A stretch of DNA of 64,000 nt, from positions 1,053,752 to 1,117,751 of the forward strand of contig BDSI01000022.1 of the NCBI GenBank assembly GCA_003117195.1, given 5' to 3'. Each line of letters begins with the position of its first letter. The stretch's first letter is position 1. A model generated the notes under the pieces. That model ran no database searches. It had not been told where the DNA came from and saw nothing but the letters and a program-made list of their open reading frames with translations. Below are positions 58,617 through 64,000 of this stretch, piece by piece. The translations under genes and the position numbers were made by a program. This DNA comes from Eudorina sp. 2006-703-Eu-15 (lineage: Eukaryota; Chlorophyta; Chlorophyceae; Chlamydomonadales; Volvocaceae).

Positions 58617-61600
58617 TTGTTGTTGCTGCTGTTGTTGCTGTTGTTGTTGCTGCTGCTGCTGTTGTTGCTGCTGCTGCTGGTAGCCATGCTGCTGTGCGAT
58701 TTGTGGATATGCGCCGGGGCCTTGGGCTCCCTGGTAGCCAGGCGGCGGTTGGTGGCTGCCTGGGTACTGCTGCTGCTGCTGCTGAAGGGGAGCGGCCGCA
58801 CCGTTCCCGTGTGGGCCCTGGTACGGGTGCTGGGGTCCGCCTGGGTACGGTTGCCCTGGCGGGGCGAGTCCGCCCGGCTGGTCGTGCGACGCTGGGGGCC
58901 GGCCGGCGCCCTCGGGCCCCGCGGGTCCCTCCACTCCGCCGCCTGCACGGTCATTGTCCCACCTCGACTTGCGCTTCTGCGGCCTGGGTGGCTGCGCTTG
59001 CGGACTTGCAGGGTCGGGAGCGCCCTGGTAGTGCTGGCCGGGCGGGCCCTGCTGCGGCGGTTGCAGACCGTGCATCGGCGCGGGGCCCGCGGGCGGGAAG
59101 GCATCCGTAGACACGAAGGGGTTGGCGCCGTGTGGTTGCGCGGGGTGTCCTTGGTGAGGGTACTGCTGCTGCGCAGGGTGCAATTGCGACTGAGGGCCGG
59201 CGCCCCCCTGCATGTACGGCGGCGCTTCCTGGCCATCAGGATGTTGACCGCTGTACGGCTGCTGCACTGCGCCAGGCTGTACACCGACGTGGGCAGGTCC
59301 CATGGGTCCTGGCGGGAGGAAGCCGCGATCCGCGGGTCCGTCCTGTGGCGGGTACGCCTCCGGCGGTCGGCCGTTGGGCTCACCCATGGCTGGAGGCCCC
59401 GCGTACTGTGGCGGCCAGGCGGGTCCTGCACCAAAGCTGCCGTGCATGCCTGATGACATGGCCTGACAGGGCTCGGGAAGCCGCCCCTGCGGCGGTGGGT
59501 ATTGCTGATGTTGGTCCAGCTGCTGCCGCTGCTGCTGCTGTTCAGCTGCGTGATGCTCCTGCGGGTACGGCGGCTGCGGCCCGGGCGGATACCCTGGGCC
59601 CGGCGGTGCCTGCTGGTCGGCCGGCGCGCGGTACCCCTGCTGTGCGTACGCGTCCTGCTGCGGATGCCCATTGACCCATGGGTCGGCACCCCGTCCACCT
59701 GGAGGCCCCTGCCATGCGACCGCCGCCGCATGATGTCTGCCGCCCTCGGCCGCTTCCCACCCGGTTGGCCCCGGTGCCGCATGGTGCCCATGCGGCCCGC
59801 CATCCCCAGGCCGTCCGTGGTAGCCGCCGGGCTCCGTCATGTAGGACTGCGGCTGCTGCTGCTGCTGCGGCGGCTGCCGTCCCAGCTCGCCAGGAGTTGC
59901 ACTGAACGGCTGGGCCGCCACGCCCTCTGGACCCCCCTTGTCCCGCAACCCATCACCAGGCCCAGTCCTGCCCGCGTCTACCGGCTTCGTTGCGTTCACG
60001 TCAGCGCTATCTCGCCAACGGGACGGTCGCGGCTTGGGGGCGCCGGCTGTGCCGCCTGTGACGGCCGTGCCCGTGAGGGCGGCTGCTGGCCCGTTATCGG
60101 GTTGCCGCGCGCCCGGCGGCGGACCCTGCCTGGGGTCCGGACCCCACGCGGCAGGACTGGCCCCGGTGTGGCCCTGCAGGCGGTTCTCACCGGCCTTGGG
60201 CCCTGGCCCAGCCGCACCGGGCCCTGCAGCCGCAGCACCGTACCCTGGAGCCTGGTTCGCGCCGTCGCTGACGCGCTTTTCCGGCCCTAGCGGTGGCTGC
60301 TGCTGTGGTTCTTGCAGCTGCGGCCGTTGTAGGTGGGCATCCATGCGCAGCGGCGGCCGGGCCGGGCCCGACGGAAGAGGAGGGTATTGGGGCTGGGGCC
60401 CTGGGTGCGGGATGTGTGTGGGGTGATGGTCGAGCCCGGCTGCTTCATGCGGAGGGTACGAACCGTACGACGCTTCCGGCGGGCCTGTGCGCAAAAGAGA
60501 CGCATGACAGCCATGGGCATGGCGGCGAAGGGGGGGAGGGGGACACGGAACGGGACGGCGGACTGAAACGAGCGTTCATCTGGGACATCAATACAACGAT
60601 GCGTTTGTTTGTTGGCCGCGCAAGGATGAAATGCACACAGGCGCGCAGGGCAGGGAATCGGATTAGGCACTTTCAGGAGCTTAGCACTGGGGGCCCCGCC
60701 GCGTCGGTTATTTCAAGTAGTAGCGCGCCACCTGGGTCTGAAGCCCCTCTGGGGAGTGGTCGGGCCCGACCAATGTCAGGGCGGCGACGAAACATGGCCA
60801 ACGGTCCAGGGAATGGCGCCGGTCCCACATACTCGTACGTTGAGGGAGATTCGCTTCACGGTAGCCCCAGGATGGGCTCGCCAAGGTGTGCTGGTGGGCC
60901 CCGGTGTAAGGTTTCACGCCGCGCACCGCGCTACGGAGTTGGTCGACCGTTGCGATCTCATAACGGGCACGAGGCCCATCACGTTTAAAAGCCCCAATCC
61001 ACGTTGCCGACAGTCTTTGTCAGCTCTGTAGAACCCTTTCAAGTCGAGGGCAGACCTGCGCACGTCTTTTATGCGGGCCTATGCCGCGCGCAGTGGCATG
61101 GAGCAACCAAGGTCCGGGTCGGTCCAGGCGCAATGCATGGCCAGTCTCGCGGCCCTACCCACGAATCAAGCAACATCCTCATCAAGAGCGTTTGCAGCTT
61201 TTCTCTGCTGACAATGCCGCAAAAGTATTTTCACGGCAGCGACTCCATACCGCACCCGGCTCGCATGGCAAGCGTAATTGAAGGGATGGGCCAGCTGTTG
61301 TGCAGCAAACGAGGGAGGCACTGCGAACCGTAGACACGAAACTGAATCCCGAAAGCTTGGTCAAATTGCGCGCCATGAGGTGAGGAAAGCTTTTGATGTG
61401 TTGGCGGTTCAAGAGATCAAGGCTGACGGCCGAGAAGCGGTCCGTAACCCCACATACGTTTTCCCCACGCCCAAATGGATGAAATGAACGGTATGATCCA
61501 GCAGGTCAGATGCGCTGCAATACCCTGTTCCCTAGACCCTCAATTGGTTTTTTGGTAATGAGTGACAACACGGCAAAAATAACTAGTACGAACAGTTGCC

Positions 61601-62234
61601 TATCAGGATATCAGCACGCTCCCCGCCACACAGCGCGCATTGCGTCCTCGTCATCCCCTTTGATGAGCGCCACTTCCAGTATCGCACCTGGCTTTACTTG
61701 TATCGGACCCTGCGAGGCGTAGAAGCCTTGTCCTCCTCCATCACCGTAATGTTCGTTGGCATGGCCAGCCTGGCCTGCGTAAGCCCGTGGGTTTGGGCCC
61801 CATTCCGGGTGTGGTGGTTCGGGGTAGCCGCCTGTGCCTGGGGGGTGGGTAAAGACCGCACCACGCGCTGCATCGGGCGGGCCCTGGCCAGGGTACGCGG
61901 GGCCTTGGCGCTCGTAAGTTTCGCGCCTGGCACCCCAGGGTTCTCCCTCGGGGTGGGGATGCTGGAAGGGAGCTGTCTGATGCTGGGTTCCGAATTCAGC
62001 TCCAAATTCGGCTCCAGGGGGACCGTACTGACCGCCAGGATACCCCCGATCTGGAGTGGGACCTGAGGGCCAGGATGACGTAGCGGCTGGTGGCGCGGCA
62101 GAGTGGGGACCCCTGCGGTCGTGGCTGATACGCTCGCGATCACCCTTGGGCATCTGGCGGGAGGGAGGAGGACCCCTGCGATAGTCGCCACGGGGACCAC
62201 CACCTCTTCCATCTCGATGACCACGTGATGACAT
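55545..62234 (-). CDS. Gln-rich 1828-aa protein with UHM-ligand-like RW motifs, 2 exons
   Basis: Exon 1 61688-62234, exon 2 55545-60484; the 1203-base GT..AG intron joins in phase 1. The N terminus is basic and RG-rich (SSRGHRDGRGGGPRGDYRRG). The rest is mostly Gln, Pro, Gly, Ala and Tyr with a run of about 38 Gln (58566-58680). Two basic motifs stand out: KRKSRWDND (about residue 685) and QKRSRWDPD (about 827, directly after the poly-Gln run); PSRWRDS near 334 is weaker. The first two match the UHM-ligand motif (basic residues, then RW[DN]) used by splicing factors SF1 and SF3B1 to bind U2AF-type domains. Near residue 1535 a short amphipathic helix (DPTKLTPQDLLALLMQQK) is the only ordered-looking part. 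A nuclear RNA-processing or condensate role is inference. The first ATG is used; further small exons inside the intron are possible. Confidence 0.75.
58566..58680 (-). repeat. Poly-Gln tract of about 38 codons
   Basis: Uninterrupted glutamine run encoded by a mixture of CAG and CAA on the minus strand (CTG and TTG on the plus strand). Mixed codons limit slippage and suggest the tract is maintained at the protein level. Confidence 0.95.
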
Positions 62235-63087
62235 GTTTGCCCGCGTCCGGGGCCGGCGCAATCAGGAAAACAGGACTCGGCAGACGGTATGCTTCGCGAC
62301 CCTGCTTGGCCAGCAAAGCCTTCCAGCTCCGTAATTATGAAGGCAATCTAGCAGCTGGCTTCCGACAGCTAATCGTTAGCGCACCCTGACAACCTCCGGG
62401 ACAAACATCAATGGCTTCCGTTGACCGTGACGCTCAGCAAATATCAGGCAACCGCAAAGGCTTAAACTTCTGAAGCACTGCAGGGACGGTCCATTGAGAT
62501 TCAACCACAGGCCAGGCGCCGAACGGATGACGCTTTCGTGCAGAGCTGCGCTTGACCAGTCATGCTGCAAAATAGGGATCTTCACTGTCAAGCCTCACAC
62601 CAAAGATGTGCGCAGGGTGTAAGATTCAGCGAGAATACTCCGTCGCGAAACCCACTTGAGAATTGACGACTGTAAGCGCTGCCTCAAAACTGTAAGAAAA
62701 TATGCTGCCTTCTGCATGGATTTCATGTAAGTATGGAGGGGTTTGATGAACTGGAACGTTTTCTCCATTTTGTCGGGGGTTCAAGTACGACCATTTACCG
62801 GGTACAATTGCCGCCGTCGACCCCGGTGTGGCCCTCTTTCCCCATCCTTGGACTCTTCTCACACCTCAGGTGTGTATCTGTCATAAATTTTTGTGACTTC
62901 TCCATCTAGCGTAGTCCACAACCTGCGCCGCCATCCATTTTCGTGCGCACACATAGAAGAGCTGCTCCCGCATTGTGTGGTTGTAGGTGTGCAGCGGGAG
63001 TCGAGTCGACCTCGAGTCGACGCGTAAAAGAGAGGTCCCAACTTTCCACTTGGTGGCTGTCTCTTTCTGCTCAGGCCAACAGCAAAA
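62235..63087. promoter_or_regulatory. Divergent intergenic region between the Gln-rich gene and eS10
   Basis: About 850 bases holding promoters for two genes on opposite strands. CTTTCTGCTCAG at 63063-63074, just before the eS10 ATG, looks like a 3' splice site, so eS10 may have a non-coding first exon here. Confidence 0.45.
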
Positions 63088-64000
63088 ATGCTTATTCCCA
63101 AGAAGAACCGCAGGGAGGTGTACAAGTACCTCTTCAAGGGTGAGTTGAGCTTTCTGCGGCGGCAACCACGGCGTCCGGCAGCGGTCCTCCTGGGGCCTTG
63201 GTCGTTGCCGCGTTGGACTGAGTCTCATTACCCAGCGCCAACCCGCCCATCGCCCCTGACATGATGAGTTCTTGATATCCTTCGGTATCTGGCTGACTAC
63301 CCGCGCAGAGGGCGTCCTTCAGGCGGAGAAGGACTTCAACCTCAAGGAGCACTCGGAGATCCCCGGCGTGCCCAACCTGCAGGTCATCAAGCTCATGCAG
63401 AGCTTCAAGTCCAAGGAGCTGGTGACCGAGCGCTTCTCCTGGAGGCATTACTACTGGTGGGTACGAGGTGGGGTAGGAAGCGGGGTGGTGCAGGAAAGGA
63501 TTCGGCAGGCCCTGATTTGAGTAGTTCCACTACCACTGGTGAAGATATTGCTCCCATCGTGCACGAGATATAAAGACGTGCTCTCCATACCCAAACTTGC
63601 GACATAGAGGCAATATCCCAGGACTGTGGACGTATTGTGCATGGTGTTTGTCGGTTGATTAAACTTTATTTAACGGGCGTCTGGATGGCTTTCTAGCGCT
63701 CCTGCCCAGGCCTGAGCAGGAGGGGTCGGCACACTGCCCAGCGTGAAGTGTGTCTCTCGTGCCGACCTTTCCGCTCCATCTCTCGCCCATTGTCATGCAT
63801 GAGCATAGGTTCCTGACCAACAAGGGCATCGATTACCTGCGCGAGTACCTGAACCTGCCCAGCGAGATCGTGCCCGCCACTCTGAAGAAGTCGACCCGCC
63901 CGCTGGAGCGTGGCCCGCCGATGCGCGGCGACCGGCCGCCCCGCCGCGAGGTGTGTCGATCTGTCCGTGTCTATGATCAAACTTGAATCTGCATTTCCGC
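63088..64000 (+). CDS. RPS10: 40S ribosomal protein eS10 (RPS10), partial at window end
   Basis: Small-subunit ribosomal protein located at the head of the 40S particle. Exons 63088-63139, 63309-63456 and 63809-63950 join in phase and encode [20 protein letters not shown], then [45 protein letters not shown] and [12 protein letters not shown], all hallmark eS10 sequence. The last visible exon ends with a GT donor after RGDRPPRRE, so the basic Arg/Gly-rich tail lies beyond the window. The gene is complete at its 5' end and unremarkable otherwise. Confidence 0.97.

Noticed and set aside
57369..59674. Long plus-strand and minus-strand frames of Leu/Arg or Ser/Arg/Asn composition
   Set aside because: Alternate-frame readings of the CAG-rich repeats in the 1828-aa gene.
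1..64000. CRISPR arrays, ribosome-binding sites or bacterial operons
   Set aside because: The window is eukaryotic nuclear DNA with spliced genes; tandem repeats found are minisatellites without spacer structure.

Overview
This window is nuclear DNA of a green alga of the Volvocales (Chlamydomonas / volvocine relatives). The signs are small GC-rich exons with GTGAG/GTAAG donors and NCAG acceptors, long Gln/Ala/Gly/Pro-rich reading frames, an algal-type nitrate reductase, an algal-type NADP-malate dehydrogenase, a PSB33-like thylakoid protein, a dynein-assembly PIH protein, and interspersed retroelement debris. The species cannot be named from the sequence alone.

Layout: 1-2692 no supported gene. 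2693-7933 (+) nitrate reductase, 9 exons, complete. 7934-13314 intergenic, with a 506-bp hAT-type miniature transposon and several copies of a short dispersed retroelement-like repeat. 13315-16913 (-) chloroplast NADP-malate dehydrogenase, 8 exons. 16914-20203 intergenic with a repeat copy. 20204-25129 (+) PF13/Kintoun-like PIH protein, 9 exons. 25958-27903 (+) unrecognised 258-aa gene, 5 exons. 27904-32109 nothing firm. 32110-36713 (-) unrecognised 1409-aa low-complexity protein with repeated CxCxxC motifs. 36714-44371 mostly repeats: nested insertion, non-LTR and Ty3/gypsy remnants, and a small putative gene at 40790-41350. 44372-45939 (-) PSB33/TEF5-like. 46111-49220 (-) leucine-rich repeat/coiled-coil protein. 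49503-51919 (+) small membrane-anchored conserved protein, divergent from the LRR gene. 51920-55544 nothing firm. 55545-62234 (-) 1828-aa Gln-rich protein with RW[DN] motifs. 63088 to beyond the window (+) ribosomal protein eS10, truncated by the window edge.

Functional links: nitrate reductase and NADP-malate dehydrogenase sit as convergent neighbours. In C. reinhardtii, from memory, the same two genes flank the nitrate-assimilation cluster; here the nitrite reductase and nitrate transporter genes usually found between them are absent and replaced by mobile-element sequence. The malate shuttle exports chloroplast reductant that can supply cytosolic NADH to nitrate reductase, so the pairing makes metabolic sense. 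The PIH protein (cilia assembly) and the LRR/coiled-coil protein may both relate to cilia, but only the first is well supported.

Gene models were built by matching splice donors and acceptors in phase and checking that every exon joins in frame. Products without a recognisable family are described as such.
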